From NCBI RefSeq assembly GCF_022201045.2, contig NC_068563.1:26075001-26139000 (forward strand): a DNA stretch of 64,000 nucleotides, in the 5' to 3' direction. A model generated the notes under the pieces. The model ran no database searches. It saw nothing but the letters and a program-made list of their open reading frames with translations, and was not told the origin of the DNA. This stretch comes from Citrus sinensis (Eukaryota > Streptophyta > Magnoliopsida > Sapindales > Rutaceae). The translations under genes and the position numbers were made by a program. Of the stretch, positions 23,968 through 36,300 are shown one piece after another (position 1 is the stretch's first letter; every line of letters begins with the position of its first letter).

Positions 23968-24764
23968 TGTTGATGCGAGATTCCGGTTCTCCTCGTTCTA
24001 CAATCAGGATCTCTGCTCGATCAACTTCGTCACGACCAGGAGGTCTCCTCGCCAAGCTTCTTCTCCAGAGGTCCCTGCGTACACAGATAAGTCAGAGTAC
24101 GCCGGTTGTTTTCCCGGCGCAAACCCTCCGACGCTCAAGTCAGATATGAAGGTTCGGGAAAAGCTTGCCACAGGTCTTATGGCGTTTCTTGTGGTTTTCT
24201 CCCCTTTTCTCAAGAATGCCAACCCTTTTACCTTCGTTGGCTACCTTTTTATAGGCTTCCTCTGAATCTCAGTCTTCCGCTCTTTTCGAGACGGTATGGG
24301 ACTCCAACTGCTGCGTTATGGGCAAAACATGGGATCTAGCGTGTTACGCCACGGTTCAGGGGAAAGCGTGGCTGCCACGGCTCTGTGAGACCTTGCGTGT
24401 TACGCCACGGTTCTGGGGAAAGTGTGGCTGTCATGGCTCTGTGAGATCTTGCGTGTTACGTCGCGGATCTGGGGAAAATGTGGCTGTTGTGCCTAGATTC
24501 TCGTGCTGGAGAGCACGTCTTGCCAACTGCCGTCGACCGGGTCTCCTCGCCTCTCGATCTCTAGCCGGAATGGCCTCATGCCTTTTATAGGAATTGGCCT
24601 CGCGGACGACAACATCGTGGACGAGCAGGATGTTTCTGCTCCTGTTCTTCCATGCGCCAGGCTTTAACGGAACACACCGGTTCGCAGAACTCCGCCATCA
24701 GATGTCTGCTCGTCATTCCTGGTCCCTTCGACGCATTTGTCCCAAACAGTATCCCTCCCAAACA
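23968..24764 (-). repeat. Gypsy 3' LTR
   Basis: 797-bp direct repeat of 39123-39919. On the element's strand it runs from TGTTTGGGAGGG to GCATCAACA. Confidence 0.97.
24341..24495. repeat. 56-bp tandem repeats inside the Gypsy LTR
   Basis: Units starting GTGTTACGCCACGG recur at 24341, 24397 and 24453, a 56-bp period, about 2.7 copies. The same block is in the other LTR. Changes between units are mostly transitions. Confidence 0.85.
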
Positions 24765-24777
24765 CCGGTCCCCCAGT
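24765..24777 (-). other. Gypsy polypurine tract
   Basis: ACTGGGGGACCGG on the minus strand borders the 3' LTR. Its placement matches a plus-strand primer. Confidence 0.65.
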
Positions 24778-25223
24778 TTCTGGTGTTGGGTAATGTAGTG
24801 GACCAGCAGTAGAAACTCGATAGTACTCGCTCGCGTGGGTTTGGAAAAGGCTGCCAGGAGTCATGTCGCATTTAATTGCGGACGAGGTGACGTGGCAGAA
24901 ATCCCCCCCTCCATTTGAATTTCAAACCGACGGTTACGGGATTCTCGGAATATGCGTCATTAAATGCTGGCAGCCCAAGAGTTTGCTTCTCAGTAAGGAA
25001 ACCCAAAATCTTCAAACACGAACTCGTCATTTTCTCCATTCTTGTCTCTCCGGCGAATGAACCTCGGCGCCAAAGCTGTCATCCCTGTCTCTCTCTGACC
25101 GAGTCCCTGCTTCAGGTATTTCTTCTATTTTTTTTCGGTATTGGTTAGTTGTAGGTAATTTCCTTTCTCTCTGCTTTGCTTGAGGTTGTAGTTGGCGGTG
25201 GTGTTTTGGTTAGAACTTAGGAT

Positions 25224-27275
25224 ATGTCGAAAGGTAAGGAGAAGGTCGTTGAGGTTGGTGACGACGAACTAGGTTTTTTGCCTAGTCTGCCCGCTGATTT
25301 TGCTTTTGATCCCGGGATCCCCTTAGAGCCCATTAGGTCTAGTGTTGGTACTAGCGCTAGGAGGATGTCTCCCCAAACAACCTCCTCGAGCGACAGTAGC
25401 GATGAAGAAGGATCTTCTGGATCGGAGAACACCTTGAGTGAGGGTCAAGGGGATGATTCTGGTGAGGCGTCCCCATCAGGAGCATCACGACCAGAAGAAC
25501 GGGGTACAGTAGGAGGTAGAGCCTTGTCGCGTGATTATGCCATTGATTACATGTCGTGTACGACCACGTTTGACGAGCTCAATGACCTCCGACTTAGGTA
25601 TAGTATTCCTGGTGAGATACCTCTTAAGATCCCAGGAAAGAAGGATACACCTAGCCGGCCTCCCAGGGGATACGTTACCCTGTATCTGGAGAGCTTTAAG
25701 TATGGGCTGAGGTGTCCCTTGCAGCCTTACTTTGCCCGGATACTTAACGGGCTAAATCTGGCTCCTGGTCAGCTGAACCCCAACGGGTGGAGAGTGCTCT
25801 CTGGTCTGTTCATATTGTGGGACAGATATTGCCAAAGCGAGCCCACGGTTGATGAGGTGAAGCACCTGTACCAGCTGAAGAGCAGCCCTAAAGATGCCGG
25901 CTGGTACTACTTCCAATCTGGTACCAAGAGCAGGAAACCCATAACTGATCTTCCAACTGGTGGTGGTGGGACTTGGAAGAGGAAATTCTTTTTTGCTGGG
26001 GGTCTCTGGGGTCAAGTTGCACAAATAGACGGGAAGGATTGTCGCGTCCCACCCCGTTTCACGGTCCCAGGTTGCCTGCTCGCTTTAGATGTCTTGTATC
26101 CATAATTGTTCCTGCTGTATTGGTTTGTCTCTAACCAAGTGTCTGTTTGTGCTGTAGTTTCCTGGGGTGTTCACTTCCCGCTCCGACCTGGTCAGCTTAA
26201 ACGGGTCGAGGCTGTATTGGCCAATTCCTGCTCGAGCCGAGAACTACTATCTACATACAACTTCCTCGAGTCTCGGTTGATACTTCCTGGCCATAAGATG
26301 GAGGACGCAGTGATTGGAGCTCTGACCAGGAAACGCTCTCGGCCTCCAACAACCGATAGGGACCAGGACAAAGATGCTCCCGCTGCGAAGCGAAAGAACA
26401 TCGTGCAGCAGGTTCCTCCCTTGCAGGCTCTCCCTCCTGCCTCTGCTAAAGTCGGGGAATCCAGTAGAGCAGCCACTGATCCTGCTTCCTCTTCTCCACC
26501 TGTTGTGCCTCGGTCTCGCTTACCCGACAGCCGACCAGAACACTTGGTTCCCTATCTCAATGAGTTGTCTAAACTCGTGAGCAAGAAGGACCTGGAGGGC
26601 TTTGACGGTTGTACCCTGGGCGAGCTGGTGGGAGCCATGCAGTATAGTGCTTTCCATCTCAGCTGCATGGCCACCTACTATAAGGCCAAGGTTGGCCGTT
26701 ACGACAGGAAGATGAAGGAGGACATTCAATCGGCGACGACCAGAGCTGACGTTGCCGAGAAAAAAGCGGGGGAGCTAAACGTTGAGAACCTCAAGCTGAT
26801 AGAGCAAGAGTCCCTTGCTCAAGCAAAAGCCATTACCCTCGAGGAGGAGCTGACCAAGGTTAAGGAGGATCTCCAAGGGCAGAGGGCTATGTATGAGGCT
26901 CAGCTCGAATCTCTCCGCGATTCCCACCGAGCTCATATAGAGAACTTGGAGAGGGAGGCCGACAACCAGTACGACCAGGGACTTCGGCATTCCTATCGTT
27001 GTATCATGGCCGTCCTCGGGAAGCAACACCCTGATCTGAAGATGGATGACCTTGCAGCTGGTGTTGCTCAACATATGGACGAGGAGGCGGCCAAGGAAGA
27101 TGCCGAAGGGGTAGAGCCGATCGTGATTGAGGAGGGAGACTCTCCTCCTCGTGCAGTCCCTGCTGATGTTGGCGAGGCGAGCGCCCCTCTGGATGCGACT
27201 GGTGATACTCCTCCTGCACCTGAGGAGGTCCAGCCAACCGACGCTGCTGGGCTTACTGATCCACGACCTTCCTGA
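25224..27275 (+). CDS. Antisense ORF of the Gypsy element (gypsy-transposon-like domain)
   Basis: Plus-strand gene inside a minus-strand retrotransposon. One frame runs from ATG 25224 to TGA 27275, broken only by TAA at 26103. A predicted 87-nt intron, 26071-26157 (CAG|GTTGCC to TGTAG), removes that stop without shifting the frame and gives 654 aa. Residues 1-100 are acidic and Ser-rich. Residues 110-290 contain FKYGLRCPLQPYFARIL and a WKRKFFF block, resembling the plant domain called putative gypsy type transposon (PF04195). Around residues 430-560 is a long charged coiled coil (RADVAEKKAGEL onward), and the tail is acidic. Function is unknown; some Tat-lineage elements are known to carry such extra, sometimes antisense, frames between pol and the 3' LTR. 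The intron is inferred. Confidence 0.72.
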
Positions 27276-27476
27276 TATGTTTCTTGTATTGTAATGAACA
27301 ATGTTTGTGAAGATTATCTGCTTTGTTAATTATTAACAAATTAATAGAAATGTTTTTGATTACTCTCTTGTGTGGTAATTACGAGAGCCTGCTCGTCCTC
27401 GTCTGGTCGAGCTGGCTATGGCTTGGTATATAGTTTCACCACCTGCCTTAGAAAATTTTCCGATGTTCGGGATTCT

Positions 27477-30400
27477 GCTCGCCTTTACGCGGTCGAGCAG
27501 ATCCCGTCATGCTTGGCTTCTGTCTCGCCATAAGACAGGCTTTGAGACTCGGTGAGCCTTTGCGTGCCTTGGGTTTTTCGAGGATTGGGATTCTGCTGCC
27601 TTCTCGTGGCCGAGCAGATCCTGGCACGCTTGGCTTCTGTCTCGCCATAAGACAGGCTTTGAGACTCGGTGAGCCTTTGCGTGCCTTGGGTTTTCTTCAA
27701 ACGATTTGGACTCTGCTGCCTTCTCGTGGCCGAGCAGATCCTGGCATGCTTGGCTTCTGTCTCGCCATAAGACAGGCTCTGAGACTTGGCGAGCCTTTGC
27801 ATGCCTTAGGATTTTCTTCAAACGATTTGGATTCTGCTGCCTTCTCGTGGCCGAGCAGATCCTGGCACGCTTGGCTTCTGTCTCGCCATAAGACAGGCTC
27901 TGAGACTTGGCGAGCCTTTGCATGCCTCAGGATTTTCTTCAAACGATTTGGATTCTGCTGCCTTCTCGTGGCCGAGCAGATCCTGGCATGCTTGGCTTCT
28001 GTCTCGCCATAAGACAGGCTCTGAGACTTGGCGAGCCTTTGCATGCCTTAGGATTTTCTTCAAACGATTTGGATTCTGCTGCCTTCTCGTGGCCGAGCAG
28101 ATCCTGGCATGCTTGGCTTCTGTCTCGCCATAAGACAGGCTCTGAGACTTGGCGAGCCTTTGCATGCCTTAGGATTTTCTTCAAACGATTTAGATTCTGC
28201 TGCCTTCTCGTGGCCGAGCAGATCCTGGCATGCTTGGCTTCTGTCTCGCCATAAGACAGGCTCTGAGACTTGACGAGCCTTTGCATGCCTTAGGATTTTC
28301 TTCAAACGATTTGGATTCTGCTGCCTTCTCGTGGCCGAGCAGATCCTGGCATGCTTGGCTTCTGTCTCGCCATAAGACAGGCTCTGAGACTTGGCGAGCC
28401 TTTGCATGCCTTAGGATTTTCTTCAAACGATTTGGATTCTGCTGCCTTCTCGTGGCCGAGCAGATCCTGGCATTCTTGGCTTCTGTCTCGCCATAAGACA
28501 GGCTCTGAGACTTGGCGAGCCTTTGCATGCCTCAGGATTTTCTTCAAACGATTTGGATTCTGCTGCCTTCTCGTGGCCGAGCAGATCCTGGCATGCTTGG
28601 CTTCTGTCTCGCCATAAGACAGGCTCTGAGACTTGGCGAGCCTTTGCATGCCTTAGGATTTTCTTCAAACGATTTGGATTCTGCTGCCTTCTCGTGGCCG
28701 AGCAGATCCTGGCATGCTTGGCTTCTGTCTCGCCATAAGACAGGCTCTGAGACTTGGCGAGCCTTTGCATGCCTTAGGATTTTCTTCAAACGATTTGGAT
28801 TCTGCTGCCTTCTCGTGGCCGAGCAGATCCTGGCATGCTTGGCTTCTGTCTCGCCATAAGACAGGCTCTGAGACTTGGCGAGCCTTTGCATGCCTTAGGA
28901 TTTTCTTCAAACGATTTGGATTCTGCTGCCTTCTCGTGGCCGAGCAGATCCTGGCACGCTTGGCTTCTGTCTCGCCATAAGACAGGCTCTGAGACTTGGC
29001 GAGCCTTTGCATGCCTCAGTATTTTCTTCAAACGATTTGGATTCTGCTGCCTTCTCGTGGCCGAGCAGATCCTGGCATGCTTGGCTTCTGTCTCGCCATA
29101 AGACAGGCTCTGAGACTTGGCGAGCCTTTGCATGCCTTAGGATTTTCTTCAAACGATTTGGATTCTGCTGCCTTCTCGTGGCCGAGCAGATCCTGGCATG
29201 CTTGGCTTCTGTCTCGCCATAAGACAGGCTCTGAGACTTGGCGAGCCTTTGCATGCCTTAGGATTTTCTTCAAACGATTTGGATTCTGCTGCCTTCTCGT
29301 GGCCGAGCAGATCCTGGCACGCTTGGCTTCTGTCTCGCCATAAGACAGGCTCTGAGACTTGGCGAGCCTTTGCATGCCTCAGGATTTTCTTCAAACGATT
29401 TGGATTCTGCTGCCTTCTCGTGGCCGAGCAGATCCTGGCATGCTTGGCTTCTGTCTCGCCATAAGACAGGCTCTGAGACTTGGCGAGCCTTTGCATGCCT
29501 TAGGATTTTCTTCAAACGATTTGGATTCTGCTGCCTTCTCGTGGCCGAGCAGATCCTGGCATGCTTGGCTTCTGTCTCGCCATAAGACAGGCTCTGAGAC
29601 TTGGCGAGCCTTTGCATGCCTCAGGATTTTCTTCAAACGATTTGGATTCTGCTGCCTTCTCGTGGCCGAGCAGATCCTGGCATGCTTGGCTTCTGTCTCG
29701 CCATAAGACAGGCTCTGAGACTTGGCGAGCCTTTGCATGCCTTAGGATTTTCTTCAAACGATTTGGATTCTGCTGCCTTCTCGTGGCCGAGCAGATCCTG
29801 GCACGCTTGGCTTCTGTCTCGCCATAAGACAGGCTCTGAGACTTGGCGAGCCTTTGCATGCCTCAGGATTTTCTTCAAACGATTTGGATTCTGCTGCCTT
29901 CTCGTGGCCGAGCAGATCCTGGCATGCTTGGCTTCTGTCTCGCCATAAGACAGGCTCTGAGACTTGGCGAGCCTTTGCATGCCTTAGGATTTTCTTCAAA
30001 CGATTTGGATTCTGCTGCCTTCTCGTGGCCGAGCAGATCCTGGCATGCTTGGCTTCTGTCTCGCCATAAGACAGGCTCTGAGACTTGGCGAGCCTTTGCA
30101 TGCCTTAGGATTTTCTTCAAACGATTTGGATTCTGCTGCCTTCTCGTGGCCGAGCAGATCCTGGCATGCTTGGCTTCTGTCTCGCCATAAGACAGGCTCT
30201 GAAACTTGACGAGCCTTTGCATGCCTTAGGATTTTCTTCAAACGATTTGGATTCTGCTGCCTTCTCGTGGCCGAGCAGATCCTGGCATGCTTGGCTTCTG
30301 TCTCGCCATAAGACAGGCTCTGAGACTTGGCGAGCCTTTGCATGCCTTAGGATTTTCTTCAAACGATTTGGATTCTGCTGCCTTCTCGTGGCCGAGCAGA

Positions 30401-33256
30401 TCCTGGCATGCTTGGCTTCTGTCTCGCCATAAGACAGGCTCTGAGACTTGGCGAGCCTTTGCATGCCTCAGGATTTTCTTCAAACGATTTGGATTCTGCT
30501 GCCTTCTCGTGGCCGAGCAGATCCTGGCATGCTTGGCTTCTGTCTCGCCATAAGACAGGCTCTGAGACTTGGCGAGCCTTTGCATGCCTTAGGATTTTCT
30601 TCAAACGATTTGGATTCTGCTGCCTTCTCGTGGCCGAGCAGATCCTGGCATGCTTGGCTTCTGTCTCGCCATAAGACAGGCTCTGAGACTTGGCGAGCCT
30701 TTGCATGCCTTAGGATTTTCTTCAAACGATTTGGATTCTGCTGCCTTCTCGTGGCCGAGCAGATCCTGGCATGCTTGGCTTCTGTCTCGCCATAAGACAG
30801 GCTCTGAGACTTGGCGAGCCTTTGCATGCCTTAGGATTTTCTTCAAACGATTTGGATTCTGCTGCCTTCTCGTGGCCGAGCAGATCCTGGCACGCTTGGC
30901 TTCTGTCTCGCCATAAGACAGGCTCTGAGACTTGGCGAGCCTTTGCATGCCTCAGGATTTTCTTCAAACGATTTGGATTCTGCTGCCTTCTCGTGGCCGA
31001 GCAGATCCTGGCATGCTTGGCTTCTGTCTCGCCATAAGACAGGCTCTGAGACTTGGCGAGCCTTTGCATGCCTTAGGATTTTCTTCAAACGATTTGGATT
31101 CTGCTGCCTTCTCGTGGCCGAGCAGATCCTGGCATGCTTGGCTTCTGTCTCGCCATAAGACAGGCTCTGAGACTTGGCGAGCCTTTGCATGCCTTAGGAT
31201 TTTCTTCAAACGATTTGGATTCTGCTGCCTTCTCGTGGCCGAGCAGATCCTGGCACGCTTGGCTTCTGTCTCGCCATAAGACAGGCTCTGAGACTTGGCG
31301 AGCCTTTGCATGCCTCAGGATTTTCTTCAAACGATTTGGATTCTGCTGCCTTCTCGTGGCCGAGCAGATCCTGGCATGCTTGGCTTCTGTCTCGCCATAA
31401 GACAGGCTCTGAGACTTGGCGAGCCTTTGCATGCCTTAGGATTTTCTTCAAACGATTTGGATTCTGCTGCCTTCTCGTGGCCGAGCAGATCCTGGCATGC
31501 TTGGCTTCTGTCTCGCCATAAGACAGGCTCTGAGACTTGGCGAGCCTTTGCATGCCTCAGGATTTTCTTCAAACGATTTGGATTCTGCTGCCTTCTCGTG
31601 GCCGAGCAGATCCTGGCATGCTTGGCTTCTGTCTCGCCATAAGACAGGCTCTGAGACTTGGCGAGCCTTTGCATGCCTTAGGATTTTCTTCAAACGATTT
31701 GGATTCTGCTGCCTTCTCGTGGCCGAGCAGATCCTGGCATGCTTGGCTTCTGTCTCGCCATAAGACAGGCTCTGAGACTTGGCGAGCCTTTGCATGCCTT
31801 AGGATTTTCTTCAAACGATTTGGATTCTGCTGCCTTCTCGTGGCCGAGCAGATCCTGGCATGCTTGGCTTCTGTCTCGCCATAAGACAGGCTCTGAGACT
31901 TGGCGAGCCTTTGCATGCCTCAGGATTTTCTTCAAACGATTTGGATTCTGCTGCCTTCTCGTGGCCGAGCAGATCCTGGCACGCTTGGCTTCTGTCTCGC
32001 CATAAGACAGGCTCTGAGACTTGGCGAGCCTTTGCATGCCTCAGGATTTTCTTCAAACGATTTGGATTCTGCTGCCTTCTCGTGGCCGAGCAGATCCTGG
32101 CATGCTTGGCTTCTGTCTCGCCATAAGACAGGCTCTGAGACTTGGCGAGCCTTTGCATGCCTTAGGATTTTCTTCAAACGATTTGGATTCTGCTGCCTTC
32201 TCGTGGCCGAGCAGATCCTGGCATGCTTGGCTTCTGTCTCGCCATAAGACAGGCTCTGAGACTTGGCGAGCCTTTGCATGCCTTAGGATTTTCTTCAAAC
32301 GATTTGGATTCTGCTGCCTTCTCGTGGCCGAGCAGATCCTGGCACGCTTGGCTTCTGTCTCGCCATAAGACAGGCTCTGAGACTTGGCGAGCCTTTGCAT
32401 GCCTTAGGATTTTCTTCAAACGATTTGGATTCTGCTGCCTTCTCGTGGCCGAGCAGATCCTGGCATGCTTGGCTTCTGTCTCGCCATAAGACAGGCTCTG
32501 AGACTTGGCGAGCCTTTGCATGCCTTAGGATTTTCTTCAAACGATTTGGATTCTGCTGCCTTCTCGTGGCCGAGCAGATCCTGGCATGCTTGGCTTCTGT
32601 CTCGCCATAAGACAGGCTCTGAGACTTGGCGAGCCTTTGCATGCCTTAGGATTTTCTTCAAACGATTTGGATTCTGCTGCCTTCTCGTGGCCGAGCAGAT
32701 CCTGGCATGCTTGGCTTCTGTCTCGCCATAAGACAGGCTCTGAGACTTGGCGAGCCTTTGCATGCCTCAGGATTTTCTTCAAACGATTTGGATTCTGCTG
32801 CCTTCTCGTGGCCGAGCAGATCCTGGCATGCTTGGCTTCTGTCTCGCCATAAGACAGGCTCTGAGACTTGGCGAGCCTTTGCATGCCTCAGGATTTTCTT
32901 CAAACGATTTGGATTCTGCTGCCTTCTCGTGGCCGAGCAGATCCTGGCATGCTTGGCTTCTGTCTCGCCATAAGACAGGCTCTGAGACTTGGCGAGCCTT
33001 TGCATGCCTTAAGATTTTCTTCAAACGATTTGGATTCTGCTGCCTTCTCGTGGCCGAGCAGATCCTGGCATGCTTGGCTTCTGTCTCGCCATAAGACAGG
33101 CTCTGAGACTTGGCGAGCCTTTGCATGCCTTAGGATTTTCTTCAAACGATTTGGATTCTGCTGCCTTCTCGTGGCCGAGCAGATCCTGGCACGCTTGGCT
33201 TCTGTCTCGCCATAAGACAGGCTCTGAGACTTGGCGAGCCTTTGCATGCCTTAGGA
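27477..33256. repeat. Tandem array, 121-bp unit, about 48 copies
   Basis: Head-to-tail monomers each containing CTTCTCGTGGCCGAGCAGAT, TGTCTCGCCATAAGACAGG and CTTCAAACGATTTGGATTCT. Spacing is 121 bp from about 27800 to 33247 (46 units), preceded by two more divergent units. Units are nearly identical; most differences are CATGCT/CACGCT and CTTAGG/CTCAGG. The many open frames on both strands here are a by-product of the repeat (121 is not a multiple of three) and are not genes. The array lies between the end of pol and the end of the antisense gene. Tat-lineage 3' regions are known sources of plant satellites. Confidence 0.97.
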
Positions 33257-33398
33257 CTTTTTTCGGTTTCAAGCGAATAAAATTCGTCGACGTTACATTA
33301 ATGGCAGGATTTGACTTACATGAAATTGTTCGGACATAAAACATAAAAATAAAAGATAGACAGCATGAGCAGAAATTGCTTTAAAATGTGAGCAAGTC

Positions 33399-36300
33399 TT
33401 ACTGGAAGTATTTTCGGAGGTGTGCTGCGTTCCATGGGCGTTTCACTTCGTGGCCGTCCGCGCGAACCAGCTTGTAAGCTCCGGGCCCCGCTATCTGCTT
33501 GACTCTATACGGCCCTTCCCAATTCGGTCCCAGCACTCCTTGAGTCGAATCTTTGGTGCTCTGATTCACTCTTCTCAGTACCCAGTCTCCGACCCTGAAT
33601 TGCCGTATGTTCACCTTCTGGTTATAATACCGAGCAACCCTCTGTTGGTAAGTGACTGATCGCTCGGCTGCTTGTTTCCTCCTCTCCATTAGCAGATCAA
33701 GATTCAAACATATCTGCTCGTCGTTCTCCTGTTCATTGAAATGATCTGTCCGGTGTGTGGTCGTTCCTACCTCAGCCGGCACGACCGCTTCATGTCCGAA
33801 AGCCAAAGCGAACGGTGTCTCCCCCGTTGCGGTTTTGTGGGTTGTTCTGTATGCCCATAGCACACCTGACAGCTCGTCAACCCACGCACCCTTTTTTGCT
33901 CCGAGCCTGGTTTTCAGAAGCCTCTTGACTGTCTTGTTGGCTGCTTCTACTTGTCCATTCGATTGAGGGTGAGCAGGCGAGCAATACTTCAGCTCTATCC
34001 CGAGGTTCTGGCAGAAATCCCTGAAGCTGTGATTATCGAACTGCCTGCCATTATCCGTTACCAAGGCATATGGGATCCCGTATCGACAGACCAGGTTTCT
34101 CCACACGAAGTCTGTTGTTTTCTTCTCTGTGATCCTGCTAAGGGCTTCTACCTCTATCCACTTCGTGAAGTAATCTATAGCGACTATCGCATGTGTTGCT
34201 GCTCCTCGTCCCTTTGGCAATGGGCCAATCAGATCAATTCCCCATTGAGCGAATGGCCAAGGGGAGGCCATGGAGGTGAGCTTCTCTGGTGGTTGGTTAG
34301 AGAAATTTGCAAAACTCTGGCAGCTTGCACAGCTCCTGGTCTTCCTTTGCGCATCCTGGTGCATCGTCGGCCAGAAATATCCCTGCCTTAGAACCTTGTG
34401 GGCCAGGGACCTCCCGCCAGAATGATTTCCGCAAATTCCTTCATGCACTTCCCTCAGCACGTAATCCGCGTCGTCATCGTCCAAACACCGAAGGAACGGT
34501 AATGTATATCCTCGTCGATACAGTACCCCATCGATCATCGTGTATCTCGAGGCCTGAGCTCTAATCTTCCGAGCCCGTAGCTTATCTGGTGGTAAGACCC
34601 CGTCTCTAAGGTATGAAACTATCGGGTCCCTCCACGAGCTTTTTTGTTCTATCCGCAACACCCCCAAATTTTGCTCGATACTCGGGCGAGACTTCACTTC
34701 TAGGGGGACCGACTTTGGCATTTTTGGGTCGGCGACGGCTGCCATCCTAGCCAAAATGTCTGCTCGACTATTCTGCTCCCTGGGGATTTGTATCACCTCC
34801 ACTGCTTCGAACTTCCCCATCATCTGCCTGACTATCCTTAGGTACTGTTCCATCTTCTCCTCTCTTGGTTGGAATCTTTCACTGACATGATTCGCAACCA
34901 GCTGGGAATCGGTTCTGATCTTAACTCTGTCCGCTTTCACGGCCCTATCCAATTCCAGCCCTGCTATCAAGGCTTCATATTCTGCCTGGTTATTTGTGGC
35001 TGCAAATTCCAACTTTACAGCATAAGAGATCTCCTCCCCCTCTGGGCCTTCCAGGACAATCCCTGCTCCTGAACCCCGCTCTCCTGATGACCCATCCACA
35101 GATATCTGCCATACTTGAGTTTCGTCGTTGCCTATATCTGCATCTTGCTGACCCAAGCATACTTCGGGCTCCGCGAACTCAGCTACGAAATCGGCCATTG
35201 CCTGGGCCTTTATCGCCGCGCGGGGTTTATAGTCTATGTCGAATTCGCTCAGCTCTACAGCCCATTTGACGAGCCGACCAGAGGCATCTGGCTTGTGCAG
35301 AATTTGACGCAATGGCTGGTTGGTTATTACCGAGACCGGGAATGCTTGAAAGTACGGCCTCAACTTCCGAGCAGCAACCACAAGGGCCAGTGTCCATTTC
35401 TCCATCGTTGGGTATCTGGTCTCAGCGTCGAGCAGGGCCTTGCTGGTGTAGTATACCGGATACTGAATTCCTTCTTCCTCTCTCACTAGAACGGAACTGG
35501 CGGCCCGATCAAATACCGCCAAATACAGATTCAACTTGTCCCCATCCCTCGGTGTGGACAGTAGCGGAGCTTGCTGCAAGTAATGCTTCAAGTTCCGGAA
35601 GGCTTCCTCGCATTCTGGGGTCCATTCCGTTTTCTTTCCCCTCCTTATCACTTGAAAGAATGGCTGACACTTATCTGTAGCCTTGGATATGAATCTGCTC
35701 AACGCCGCCAGCCTCCCCGTGAGGCTCTGCATCTCCTTCAGGTTTCGAGGAGACGTCATTTGCACAATCGCCTGGATCTTCTCGGGATTTGCTTCAATCC
35801 CCCTATGGCTCACCATGAATCCCAGGAATTTCCCTGACTCGACCCCAAAAGCACACTTCTCCGGGTTGAGCTTCATCTTATACTTCCTCAAAAGCTCGAA
35901 CGTCTCCTCGAGATGTCTGACATGTTCCTTCGGGATTTTGGACTTGGTGATCATGTCGTCCACGTACACCTCCATGGTTTTCCCGATCAAGGGCTTAAAG
36001 ACTTTATTCACCAGCCTTTGATAGGTGGCCCCAGCATTCTTGAGACCGAATGGCATCACCCTGTAACAGAACAGACCTTGGTTAGTGATGAAAGCCGTGC
36101 TCTCCTCATCCGGCTCGTACATGGGGATCTGGTTGTATCCCGAGAATGCGTCCATGAAACTAAGCAGACCATGTCCAGCCGTTGAATCTACTAGCTGATC
36201 GATCTTTGGTAAAGGGAAGCTGTCTTTTGGGCACGCCTTATTGAGGTCTGTGAAATCCACACACATCCTCCACTTGCCGTTTGCCTTCTTTACCAACACC

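Noticed and set aside
27477..33256. Dozens of overlapping 71-115 aa open frames on both strands
   Set aside because: They recur every 121 bp in both directions because the tandem repeat happens to lack stops for about one unit. The unit length is not a multiple of three, so no long protein is encoded.
27477..33256. CRISPR-like regular repeats
   Set aside because: Unit and spacing are identical with no unique spacers, and the host is a plant. It is a satellite-type array within a retrotransposon.
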